Origin: Osmia lignaria lignaria
Lineage: Eukaryota > Arthropoda > Insecta > Hymenoptera > Megachilidae
Length of the DNA stretch: 64,000 nt
Assembly (NCBI RefSeq): GCF_051020975.1
Contig: NW_027478168.1
Location: 3,472,001-3,536,000, forward strand
Direction of reading: 5' to 3'
Below are positions 38,452 through 50,350 of this stretch, in pieces. The position numbers were made by a program, and so were the translations under genes. The notes below the pieces were generated by a model, which worked only from the letters and a program-made list of their open reading frames with translations, was not told the DNA's origin and made no database searches. Every line of letters starts with the position of its first letter. The stretch's first letter is position 1.

Positions 38452-41400
38452 TTGCAGGTTTATCTCAAGGGAAGGGGCCTAACGGACATATTTCGAGATA
38501 TTTCTTCTTCTTGTTGTTCTTCTTCTGCACAGCTAAACTGGAAGTGGCATTTCCAGCTCGCAATAGTGCAGAGTTATCTCAAAGAAAGGAGCCACGGTGT
38601 TTCTGTATCTCTATTCTGTTGGTGCGGCTTCGGAACTTTTAAATATCTTGATATATCTCGAGAACTACGCATCTGATCAAAAAATATCATAGAACATAAA
38701 AAGTAGGAAACTTAATTCTATACAAAAAAGGTCTCTTAACATTTTGCCATAGCTCGCTTCGTTTCCGAGATATTTGCAGATTTATCTCAAGGGAAGGGGC
38801 CTGACGGACATATTTCGAGATATTTCTTCTTCTTGTTGTTCTTCTTCTGCACAGCTAAACTGGAAGTGGCATTTCCAGCTCGCAATAGTGCAGAGTTATC
38901 TCAAAGAAAGGAGCCACGGTGTTTCTGTATCTCTATTATGTTGGTGCGGCTTCGGAACTTTTAAATATCTTGATATATCTCGAGAACTACGCATCTGATC
39001 AAAAAATATCGTAGAATATAAAAAGTAGGAAACTTAATTCTCTACAAATAAAGTCTCCTAACATTTTGCCATAGCTCGCTTCGTTTCCGAGATATTTGCA
39101 GAATTATCTCAAGGGAAGGGGCCTGACGGACATATTTCGAGATATTTCTTCTTCTTGTTGTTCTTCTTCTGCACAGCTAAGCTGGAAGTGGCATTTGCAG
39201 CTCGCAATAGTGCAGAGTTATCTCAAAGAAAGGGGCCACGGTGTTTCTGTATCTCTATTATGTTGGTGCGGCTTCGGAACTTTTAAATATCTTGATATAT
39301 CTCGAGAACTGCGCATCTGATCAAAAAATATCATAGAACATAAAAAGTAGCAAACTTAATTCTCTACAAAAAAGGTCTCTTAACATTTTGCCATAGCTCG
39401 CTTCGTTTCCGAGATATTTGCAGATTTATCTCAAGGGAAGGGGCCTAACGGACATATTTCGAGATATTTCTTCCTCTTGTTGTTCTTCTTCTGCACAGCT
39501 AAACTGGAAGTGGCATTTCCAGCTCGCAATAGTGCAGAGTTATCTCAAAGAAAGGGGCCACGGTGTTTCTGTATCTCTATTATGTTGGTGCGGCTTCGGA
39601 ACTATTAAATATCTCGATATATCTCGAAAACTACGCTTCTGATCAAAAAATATCATAGAACATAAATTGTAGGAAACAAAATTCTCTACAAAAAAGGTGT
39701 CTTAGCATTTTGCCATAGCTCGCTTCGTTTCCGAGATATTTGCAGATTTATCTCAAGGGAAGGGGCCTGACGGACATATTTCGAGATATTTCTTCTTCTT
39801 GTTGTTCTTCTTCTGCACAGCTAAGCTGGAAGTGGCATTGGCAGCTCGCAATAGTGCAGAGTTATCTCAAAGAAAGGGGCCACTGTGTTTCTGTATCTCT
39901 ATTATGTTGGTGCGGCTTCGGAACTTTTAAATATCTTGATATATCTCGAGAACTGCGCATCTGGTCAAAAAATATCATAGAACATAAAAAGTAGGAAACC
40001 TAATTCTCTACAAAAAAGGTCTCTTAACATTTTGCCATAGCTCGCTTCGTTTCCGAGATATTTGCAGATATATCTCAAGGGAAGGGGCCTGACGGACATA
40101 TTTCGAGATATTTCTTCTTCTTGTTGTTCTTCTTCTGCACAGCTAAACTGGAAGTGGCATTTCCAGCTCGCAATAGTGCAGAGTTATCTCAAAGAAAGGA
40201 GCCACGGTGTTTCTGTATCTCTATTATGTTGGTGCGGCTTCGGAACTTTTAAATATCTTGATATATCTCGAGAACTACGCATCTGATCAAAAAATATCAC
40301 AGAACATAAAAAGTAGGAAACTTAATTCTCTACAAAAAAGGTGTCTTAACATTTTGCCATAGCTCGCTTCGTTTCCGAGATATTTGCAGATTTATCTCAA
40401 GGGAAGGGGCCTGACGGACATATTTCGAGATATTTCTTCTTCTTGTTGTTCTTCTTCTGCACAGCTAAGCTGGAAGTGGGATTTACAGCTCGCAATAGTG
40501 CAGAGTTATCTCAAAGAAAGGGGCCACGGTGTTTCTGTATCTCTATTATGTTGGTGCGGCTTCGGAACTTTTAAATATCTTGATATATCTCGAGAACTAC
40601 GCATCTGATCAAAAAATATCATAGAACATAAAAAGTAGGAAACTTAATTCTCTACAAAAAAGGTCTCTTAACATTTTGCCATAGCTCGCTTCGTTTCCGA
40701 GATATTTGCAGGTTTATCTCAAGGGAAGGGGCCTAACGGACATATTTCGAGATATTTCTTCTTCTTGTTGTTCTTCTTCTGCACAGCTAAGCTGGAAGTG
40801 GCATTTGCAGCTCGCAATAGTGCAGAGTGATCTCAAAGAAAGGGGCCACGGTGTTTCTGTATCTCTATTATGTTGGTGCGGCTTCGGAACTTTTAAATAT
40901 CTTGATATATCTCGAGAACTACGCATCTGATCAAAAAATATCATAGAACATAAAAAGTAGGAATCTTAATTCTCTACAAAAAAGGTCTCTTAACATTTTG
41001 CCATAGCTCGCTTCGTTTCCGAGATATTTGCAGATTTATCTCAAGGGAAGGGGCATGACGGACATACTTCGAGATACTTCTTCTTCTTGTTGTTCTTCTT
41101 CTGCACAGCTAAACTGGAAGTGGCATTTCCAGCTCGCAATAGTGCAGAGTTATCTCAGAGAAAGGAGCCACGGTGTTTCTGTATCTCTATTCTGTTGGTG
41201 CGGCTTCGGAACTTTTAAATATCTTGATATATCTCGAGAACTACGTATCTGATCAAAAAATATCATAGAACATAAAAAGTAGGAAACTTAATTCTCTACA
41301 AATAAAGTCTCCTAACATTTTGCCATAGCTCGCTTCGTTTCCGAGATATTTGCAGATTTATCTCAAGGGAAGGGGCCTGACGGACATATTTCGAGATATT

Positions 41401-44400
41401 TCTTCTTCTTGTTGTTCTTCTTCTGCACAGCTAAGCTGGAAGTGGCATTTGCAGCTCGCAATAGTGCAGAGTTATCTCAAAGAAAGGGGCCACGGTGTTT
41501 CTGTATCTCTATTATGTTGGTGCGGCTTCGGAACTTTTAAATATCTTGATATATCTCGAGAACTACGCATCTGATCAAAAAATATCGTAGAACATAAAAA
41601 GTAGGAAACTTAATTCTCTACAAATAAAGTCTCCTAACATTTTGCCATAGCTCGCTTCGTTTCCGAGATATTTGCAGATTTATCTCAAGGGAAGGGGCCT
41701 GACGGACATATTTCGAGATATTTCTTCTTCTTGTTGTTCTTCTTCTGCACAGCTAAGCTGGAAGTGGCATTTGCAGCTCGCAATAGTGCAGAGTTATCTC
41801 AAAGAAAGGGGCCACGGTGTTTCTGTATCTCTATTATGTTGGTGCGGCTTCGGAACTTTTAAATATCTTGATATATCTCGAGAACTACGCATCTGATCAA
41901 AAAATATCATAGAACATAAAAAGTAGGAAACTTAATTCTCTACAAAAAAGGTCTCTTAACATTTTGCCATAGCTCTCTTCGTTTTCGAGATATTTGCAGA
42001 TTTATCTCAAGGGAAGGGGCCTGACGGACATATTTCGAGATATTTCTTCTTCTTGTTGTTCTTCTTCTACACAGCTAAGCTGGAAGTGGCATTTGCAGCT
42101 CGCAATAGTGCAGAGTTATCTCAAAGAAAGGGGCCACGGTGTTTCTGTATCTCTATTATGTTGGTGCGGCTTCGGAACTTTTAAATATCTTGATATATCT
42201 CGAGAACTGCGCATCTGATCAAAAAATATCATAGAACATAAAAAGTAGGAAACTTAATTCTCTACAAAAAAGGTCTCTTCACATTTTGCCATAGCTCGCT
42301 TCGTTTCCGAGATATTTGCAGATTTATCTCAAGGGAAGGGGCCTGACGGACATATTTCGAGATATTTCTTCTTCTTGTTGTTCTTCTTCTGCACAGCTAA
42401 GCTGGAAGTGGCATTTACAGCTCGCAATAGTGCAAAGTTATCTCAAAGAAAGGGGCCACGGTGTTTCTGTATCTCTATTATGTTGATGCGGCTTCGGAAC
42501 TTTTTAATATCTTGATATATCTCGAGAACTGCGCATCTGATCAAAAAATATCATAGGACATAAAAAGTAGGAAACTTAATTCTCTACAAAAAAGGTCTCT
42601 TAACATTTTGCCATAGCTCTTTTCGTTAACGAGATATTTGCAGATTTATCTCAAGGGAAGGGGCCTGACGGACATATTTCGAGATATTTCTTCTTCTTGT
42701 TGTTCTTCTTCTGCACAGCTAAACTGGAAGTGGCATTTCCAGCTCGCAATAGTGCAGAGTTATCTCAAAGAAAGGGGCCACGGTGTTTCTGTATCTCTAT
42801 TATGTTGGTGCGGCTTCGGAACTTTTAAATATCTTGATATATCTCGAGAACTACGCATCTGATCAAAAAACATTATAGAACATAAAAAGTAGGAATCTTA
42901 ATTCTCTAGAAAAAAGGTCTCTTAACATTTTGCCATAGCTCGCTTCGTTTCCGAGATATTTGCAGATTTATCTCAAGGGAAGGGGCATGACGGACATACT
43001 TCGAGATACTTCTTCTTCTTGTTGTTCTTCTTCTGCACAGCTAAACTGGAAGTGGCATTTCCAGCTCGCAATAGTGCAGAGTTATCTCAAAGAAAGGAGC
43101 CACGGTGTTTCTGTATCTCTATTCTGTTGGTGCGGCTTCGGAACTTTTAAATATCTTGATATATCTCGAGAACTACGCATCTGATCAAAAAATATCATAG
43201 AAGAGAAAAAGTAGGAAACTTAATTCTCTACAAAAAAGGTCTCTTAACATTTTGCCATAGCTCGCTTCGTTTCCGAGATATTTGCAGATTTATCTCAAGG
43301 GAAGGGGCCTGACGGACATATTTCGAGATATTTCTTCTTCTTGTTGTTCTTCTTCTGCACAGCTAAACTGGAAGTGGCATTTCCAGCTCGCAATAGTGCA
43401 GAGTTATCTCAAAGAAAGGGGCCACGGTGTTTCTGTATCTCTATTATGTTGGTGCGGCTTCGGAACTTTTAAATATCTTGATATATCTCGAGAACTGCGC
43501 ATCTGATCAAAAAATATCATAGAACATGAAAAGTAGGAAACTTAATTCTCTACAAAAAAGGTCTCTTAACATTTTGCCATAGCTCTCTTCGTTTTCGAGA
43601 TATTTGCAGATTTATCTCAAGGGAAGGGGCCTGACGGACATATTTCGAGATATTTCTTGTTCTTGTTGTTCTTCTTCTACACAGCTAAGCTGGAAGTGGC
43701 ATTTGCAGCTCGCAATAGTGCAGAGTTATCTCAAAGAAAGGGGCCACGGTGTTTCTGTATCTCTATTATGTTGGTGCGGCTTCGGAACTTTTAAATATCT
43801 TGATATATCTCGAGAACTGCGCCTCTGATCAAAAAATATCATAGAACATAAAAAGTAGGAAACTTAATTCTCTACAAAAAAGGTCTCTTAACATTTTGCC
43901 ATAGCTCGCTTCGTTTCCGAGATATTTGCAGATTTATCTCAAGGGAAGGGGCCTGACGGACATATTTCGAGATATTTCTTCTTCTTGTTGTTCTTCTTCT
44001 GCACAGCTAAGCTGGAAGTGGCATTTGCGGCTCGCACTAGTGCAGCGTTATCTCAAAGAAAGGGGCCACGGTGTTTCTGTATCTCTATTATGTTGGTGCG
44101 GCTTCGGAACTTTTAAATATCTTGATATATCTCGAGAACTACGCATCTGATCAAAAAATATCATGGACCATAAAAAGTAGGAAACTTAATTCTCTACAAA
44201 AAAGGTCTCTTCACATTTTGCCATAGCTCGCTTCGTTTCCGAGATATTTGCAGATATATCTCAAGGGAAGGGGCCTGACGGACATATTTCGAGATATTTC
44301 TTCTTCTTGTTGTTCTTCTTCTGCACAGCTAAGCTTGAAGTGGCATTTACAGCTCGCAATAGTGCAAAGTTATCTCAAAGAAAGGGGCCACGGTGTTTCT

Positions 44401-47130
44401 GTATCTCTATTATGTTGGTGCGGCTTCGGAACTTTTAAATATCTTGATATATCTCGAGAACTACGCATCTGATCAAAAAATATCATAGAACATAAAAAGT
44501 AGGAATCTTAATTCTCTACAAAAAAGGTCTCTTAACATTTTGCCATAGCTCGCTTCGTTTCCGAGATATTTGCAGATTTATCTCAAGGGAAGGGGCATGA
44601 CGGACATACTTCGAGATACTTCTTCTTCTTGTTGTTCTTCTTCTGCACAGCTAAACTGGAAGTGGCATTTCCAGCTCGCAATAGTGCAGAGTTATCTCAA
44701 AGAAAGGAGCTACGGTGTTTCTGTATCTCTATTCTGTTGGTGCGGCTTCGGAACTTTTAAATATCTTGATATATCTCGAGAACTACGCATCTGATCAAAA
44801 AATATCATAGAAGATAAAAAGTAGGAAACTTAATTCTCTACAAAAAAGGTCTCTTAACATTTTGCCATAGCTCGCTTCGTTTCCGAGATATTTGCAGATT
44901 TATCTCAAGGGAAGGGGCCTGACGGACATATTTCGAGATATTTCTTCTTCTGCACAGCTAAACTGGAAGTGGCATTTCCAGCTCGCAATAGTGCAGAGTT
45001 ATCTCAAAGAAAGGGGCCACGGTGTTTCTGTATCTCTATTATGTTGGTGCGGCTTCGGAACTTTTAAATATCTTGATATATCTCGAGAACTGCGCATCTG
45101 ATCAAAAAATATCATAGAACATGAAAAGTAGGAAACTTAATTCTCTACAAAAAAGGTCTCTTAACATTTTGCCATAGCTCGCTTCGTTTCCGAGATATTT
45201 GCAGATTTATCTCAAGGGAAGGGGCCTGACGGACATATTTCGAGATATTTCTTCTTCTTGTTGTTCTTCTTCTGCACAGCTAAACTGGAAGTGGCATTTC
45301 CAGCTCGCAATAGTGCAGAGTTATCTCAAAGAAAGGAGCCACGGTGTTTCTGTATCTCTATTATGTTGGTGCGGCTTCGGAACTTTTAAATATCTTGATA
45401 TATCTCGAGAACTACGCATCTGATCAAAAAATATCGTAGAACATAAAAAGTAGGAAACTTAATTCTCTACAAATAAAGTCTCCTAACATTTTGACATAGC
45501 TCGCTTCGTTTCCGAGATATTTGCAGATTTATCTCAAGGGAAGGGGCCTGACGGACATATTTCGAGATATTTCTTCTTCTTGTTGTTCTTCTTCTGCACA
45601 GCTAAGCTGGAAGTGGCATTTGCAGCTCGCAATAGTGCAGAGTTATCTCAAAGAAAGGGGCCACGGTGTTTCTGTATCTCTATTATGTTGGTGCGGCTTC
45701 GGAACTTTTAAATATCTTGATATATCTCGAGAACTACGCATCTGATCAAAAAATATCGTAGAACATAAAAAGTAGGAAAGTTAATTCTCTACAAATAAAG
45801 TCTCCTAACATTTTGCCATAGCTCGCTTCGTTTCCGAGATATTTGCAGATTTATCTCAAGGGAAGGGGCCTGACGGACATATTTCGAGATATTTCTTCTT
45901 CTTGTTGTTCTTCTTCTGCACAGCTAAGCTGGAAGTGGCATTTGCAGCTCGCAATAGTGCAGAGTTATCTCAAAGAAAGGGGCCACGGTGTTTCTGTATC
46001 TCTATTATGTTGGTGCGGCTTCGGAACTTTTAAATATCTTGATATATCTCGAGAACTACGCATCTGATCAAAAAATATCATAGAACATAAAAAGTAGGAA
46101 ACTTAATTCTCTACAAAAAAGGTCTCTTAACATTTTGCCATAGCTCTCTTCGTTTTCGAGATATTTGCAGATTTATCTCAAGGGAAGGGGCCTGACGGAC
46201 ATATTTCGAGATATTTCTTCTTCTTGTTGTTCTTCTTCTACACAGCTAAGCTGGAAGTGGCATTTGCAGCTCGCAATAGTGCAGAGTTATCTCAAAGAAA
46301 GGGGCCACGGTGTTTCTGTATCTCTATTATGTTGGTGCGGCTTCGGAACTTTTAAATATCTTGATATATCTCGAGAACTGCGCATCTGATCAAAAAATAT
46401 CATAGAACATAAAAAGTAGGAAACTTAATTCTCTACAAAAAAGGTCTCTTAACATTTTGCCATAGCCCGCTTCGTTTCCGAGATATTTGCAGATATATCT
46501 CAAGGGAAGGGGCCTGACGGACATATTTCGTGATATTTCTTCTTCTTGTTGTTCTTCTTCTGCACAGCTAAGCTGGAAGTGGCATTTACAGCTCGCAATA
46601 GTGCAAAGTTATCTCAAAGAAAGGGGCCACGGTGTTTCTGTATCTCTATTATGTTGGTGCGGCTTCGGAACTTTTAAATATCTAGATATATCTCGAGAAC
46701 TACGCATCTGATCAAAAAATATCATAGAACATAAAAAGTAGGAATCTTAATTCTCTACAAAAAAGGTCTCTTAACATTTTGCCATAGCTCGCTTCGTTTC
46801 CGAGATATTTGCAGATTTATCTCAAGGGAAGGGGCATGACGGACATACTTCGAGATACTTCTTCTTCTTGTTGTTCTTCTTCTGCACAGCTAAACTGGAA
46901 GTGGCATTTCCAGCTCGCAATAGTGCAGAGTTATCTCAAAGAAAGGAGCCACGGTGTTTCTGTATCTCTATTCTGTTGGTGCGGCTTCGGAACTTTTAAA
47001 TATCTTGATATATCTCGAGAACTACGCATCTAATCAAAAAATATCATAGAAGATAAAAAGTAGGAAACTTAATTCTCTACAAAAAAGGTCTCTTAACATT
47101 TTGCCATAGCTCGCTTCGTTTCCGAGATAT
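38452..47130 (+). repeat. Macro-repeat copy 2 (about 8.7 kb)
   Basis: This interval repeats the marker order of copy 1. Displacements are 10289 bp at the left (30095 to 40384), 9645 bp at 31705 to 41350, 9323 bp at 32993 to 42316, 9001 bp at 33959 to 42960, and 9323 bp again from 35247 to 44570 up to 37486 to 46809. Each step is a multiple of 322, so copy 2 lacks counterparts of 31061-31704, 32671 and 33637 and has an additional monomer at 44248. The aligned stretch 35247-37700 versus 44570-47030 differs at only a few bases that I could see. Confidence 0.88.
44892..45198 (+). repeat. 307-bp monomer with 15-bp pyrimidine-tract deletion (copy 2)
   Basis: This is the duplicate of the monomer at 35569, with the same shortened tract at about 44941-44951. 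It is preceded in both copies by the monomer with the unusual ggagctac, so the pair anchors the 9323-bp displacement between the macro-copies. Confidence 0.93.
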
Positions 47131-50100
47131 TTGCAGATTTATCTCAAGGGAAGGGGCCTGACGGACATATTTCGAGATATTTCTTCTTCTTGTTGTTCTT
47201 CTTCTGCACAGCTAAACTGGAAGTGGCATTTCCAGCTCGCAATAGTGCAGAGTTATCTCAAAGAAAGGGGCCACGGTGTTTCTGTATCTCTATTATGTTG
47301 GTGCGGCTTCGGAACTTTTAAATATCTTGATATATCTCGAGAACTGCGCATCTGATCAAAAAATATCATAGAACATGAAAAGTAGGAAACTTAATTCTCT
47401 ACAAAAAAGGTCTCTTAACATTTTGCCATAGCTCGCTTCGTTTCCGAGATATTTGCAGATTTATCTCAAGGGAAGGGGCCTGACGGACATATTTCGAGAT
47501 ATTTCTTCTTCTTGTTGTTCTTCTTCTGCACAGCTAAACTGGAAGTGGCATTTCCAGCTCGCAATAGTGCAGAGTTATCTCAAAGAAAGGAGCCACGGTG
47601 TTTCTGTATCTCTATTATGTTGGTGCGGCTTCGGAACTTTTAAATATCTTGATATATCTCGAGAACTACGCATCTGATCAAAAAATATCGTAGAACATAA
47701 AAAGTAGGAAACTTAATTCTCTACAAATAAAGTCTCCTAACATTTTGCCATAGCTCGCTTCGTTTCCGAGATATTTGCAGATTTATCTCAAGGGAAGGGG
47801 CCTGACGGACATATTTCGAGATATTTCTTCTTCTTGTTGTTCTTCTTCTGCACAGCTAAGCTGGAAGTGGCATTTGCAGCTCGCAATAGTGCAGAGTTAT
47901 CTCAAAGAAAGGGGCCACGGTGTTTCTGTATCTCTATTATGTTGGTGCGGCTTCGGAACTTTTAAATATCTTGATATATCTCGAGAACTACGCATCTGAT
48001 CAAAAAATATCGTAGAACATAAAAAGTAGGAAACTTAATTCTCTACAAATAAAGTCTCCTAACATTTTGCCATAGCTCGCTTCGTTTCCGAGATATTTGC
48101 AGATTTATCTCAAGGGAAGGGGCCTGACGGACATATTTCGAGATATTTCTTCTTCTTGTTGTTCTTCTTCTGCACAGCTAAGCTGGAAGTGGCATTTGCA
48201 GCTCGCAATAGTGCAGAGTTATCTCAAAGAAAGGGGCCACGGTGTTTCTGTATCTCTATTATGTTGGTGCGGCTTCGGAACTTTTAAATATCTTGATATA
48301 TCTCGAGAACTACGCATCTGATCAAAAAATATCATAGAACATAAAAAGTAGGAAACTTAACTCTCTACAAAAAAGGTCTCTTAACATTTTGCCATAGCTC
48401 TCTTCGTTTTCGAGATATTTGCAGATTTATCTCAAGGGAAGGGGCCTGACGGACATATTTCGAGATATTTCTTCTTCTTGTTGTTCTTCGTCTACACAGC
48501 TAAGCTGGAAGTGGCATTTGCAGCTCGCAATAGTGCAGAGTTATCTCAAAGAAAGGGGCCACGGTGTTTCTGTATCTCTATTATGTTGGTGCGGCTTCGG
48601 AACTTTTAAATATCTTGATATATCTCGAGAAATACGCATCTGATCAAAAAACATTATAGAACATAAAAAGTAGGAAACGTAATTCTCTACAAAAAAGTTC
48701 TCTTAACATTTTGCCATACCTCGCTTCGTTTCCGAGATATTTGCAGATATATCTCAAGGGAAGGGGCCTGACGGACATATTTCGTGATATTTCTTCTTCT
48801 TGTTGTTCTTCTTCTGCACAGCTAAGCTGGAACTGGCATTTACAGCTCGCAATAGTGCAAAGTTATCTCAAAGAAAGGGGCCACGGTGTTTCTGTATCTC
48901 TATTATGTTGGTGCGGCTTCGGAACTTTTAAATATCTTGATATATCTCGAGAACTACGCATCTGATCAAAAAATATCATAGAAGATAAAAAGTAGGAAAC
49001 TTAATTCTCTACAAAAAAGGTCTCTTAACATTTTGCCATAGCTCGCTTCGTTTCCGAGATATTTGCAGATTTATCTCAAGGGAAGGGGCGTGACGGACAT
49101 ATTTCGAGATATTTCTTCTTCTTGTTGTTCTTCTTCTGCACAGCTAAACTGGAAGTGGCATTTCCAGCTCGCAATAGTGCAGAGTTATCTCAAAGAAAGG
49201 GGCCACGGTGTTTCTGTATCTCTATTATGTTGGTGCGGCTTCGGAACTTTTAAATATCTTGATATATCTCGAGAACTGCGCATCTGATCAAAAAATATCA
49301 TAGAACATGAAAAGTAGGAAACTTAATTCTCTACAAAAAAGGTCTCTTAACATTTTGCCATAGCTCGCTTCGTTTCCGAGATATTTGCAGATTTATCTCA
49401 AGGGAAGGGGCCTGACGGACATATTTCGAGATATTTCTTCTTCTTGTTGTTCTTCTTCTGCACAGCTAAACTGAAAGTGGCATTTCCAGCTCGCAATAGT
49501 GCAGAGTTATCTCAAAGAAAGGAGCCACGGTGTTTCTGTATCTCTATTATGTTGGTGCGGCTTCGGAACTTTTAAATATCTTGATATATCTCGAGAACTA
49601 CGCATCTGATCAAAAAATATCGTAGAACATAAAAAGTAGGAAACTTAATTCTCTACAAATAAAGTCTCCTAACATTTTGCCATAGCTCGCTTCGTTTCCG
49701 AGATATTTGCAGATTTATCTCAAGGGAAGGGGCCTGACGGACATATTTCGAGATATTTCTTCTTCTTGTTGTTCTTCTTCTGCACAGCTAAGCTGGAAGT
49801 GGCATTTGCAGCTCGCAATAGTGCAGAGTTATCTCAAAGAAAGGGGCCACGGTGTTTCTGTATCTCTATTATGTTGGTGCGGCTTCGGAACTTTTAAATA
49901 TCTTGATATATCTCGAGAACTACGCATCTGATCAAAAAATATCGTAGAACATAAAAAGTAGGAAACTTAATTCTCTACAAATAAAGTCTCCTAACATTTT
50001 GCCATAGCTCGCTTCGTTTCCGAGATATTTGCAGATTTATCTCAAGGGAAGGGGCCTGACGGACATATTTCGAGATATTTCTTCTTCTTGTTGTTCTTCT

Positions 50101-50350
50101 TCTGCACAGCTAAGCTGGAAGTGGCATTTGCAGCTCGCAATAGTGCAGAGTTATCTCAAAGAAAGGGGCCACGGTGTTTCTGTATCTCTATTATGTTGGT
50201 GCGGCTTCGGAACTTTTAAATATCTTGATATATCTCGAGAACTACGCATCTGATCAAAAAATGTCATAGAACATAAAAAGTAGGAAACTTAATTCTCTAC
50301 AAAAAAGGTCTCTTAACATTTTGCCATAGCTCGCTTCGTTTCCGAGATAT
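47131..50350 (+). repeat. Partial third copy of macro-repeat pieces
   Basis: 47453-48740 repeats 45199-46486 at 2254 bp (seven monomers): a ggagcc, cgtagaac, aaataaag monomer, two aaataaag monomers with ctcctaac, and the ttctacac monomer preceded by ctctcttcgttttcg. The monomer at 48741 has agatatatc with tttcgtgat, like 46487, 37164 and 33637. 48711-48720 reads gccatacc where nearly all others read gccatagc. 49385 carries actgaaag, which interrupts the open frame. 49707 and 50029 are nearly identical neighbours. Confidence 0.8.

Noticed and set aside
48711..48965. An 84-codon frame with a different N-terminus as a special gene copy
   Set aside because: It results from one change, gccatagc to gccatacc, removing an upstream stop; it still starts at TTG and is otherwise an ordinary monomer.
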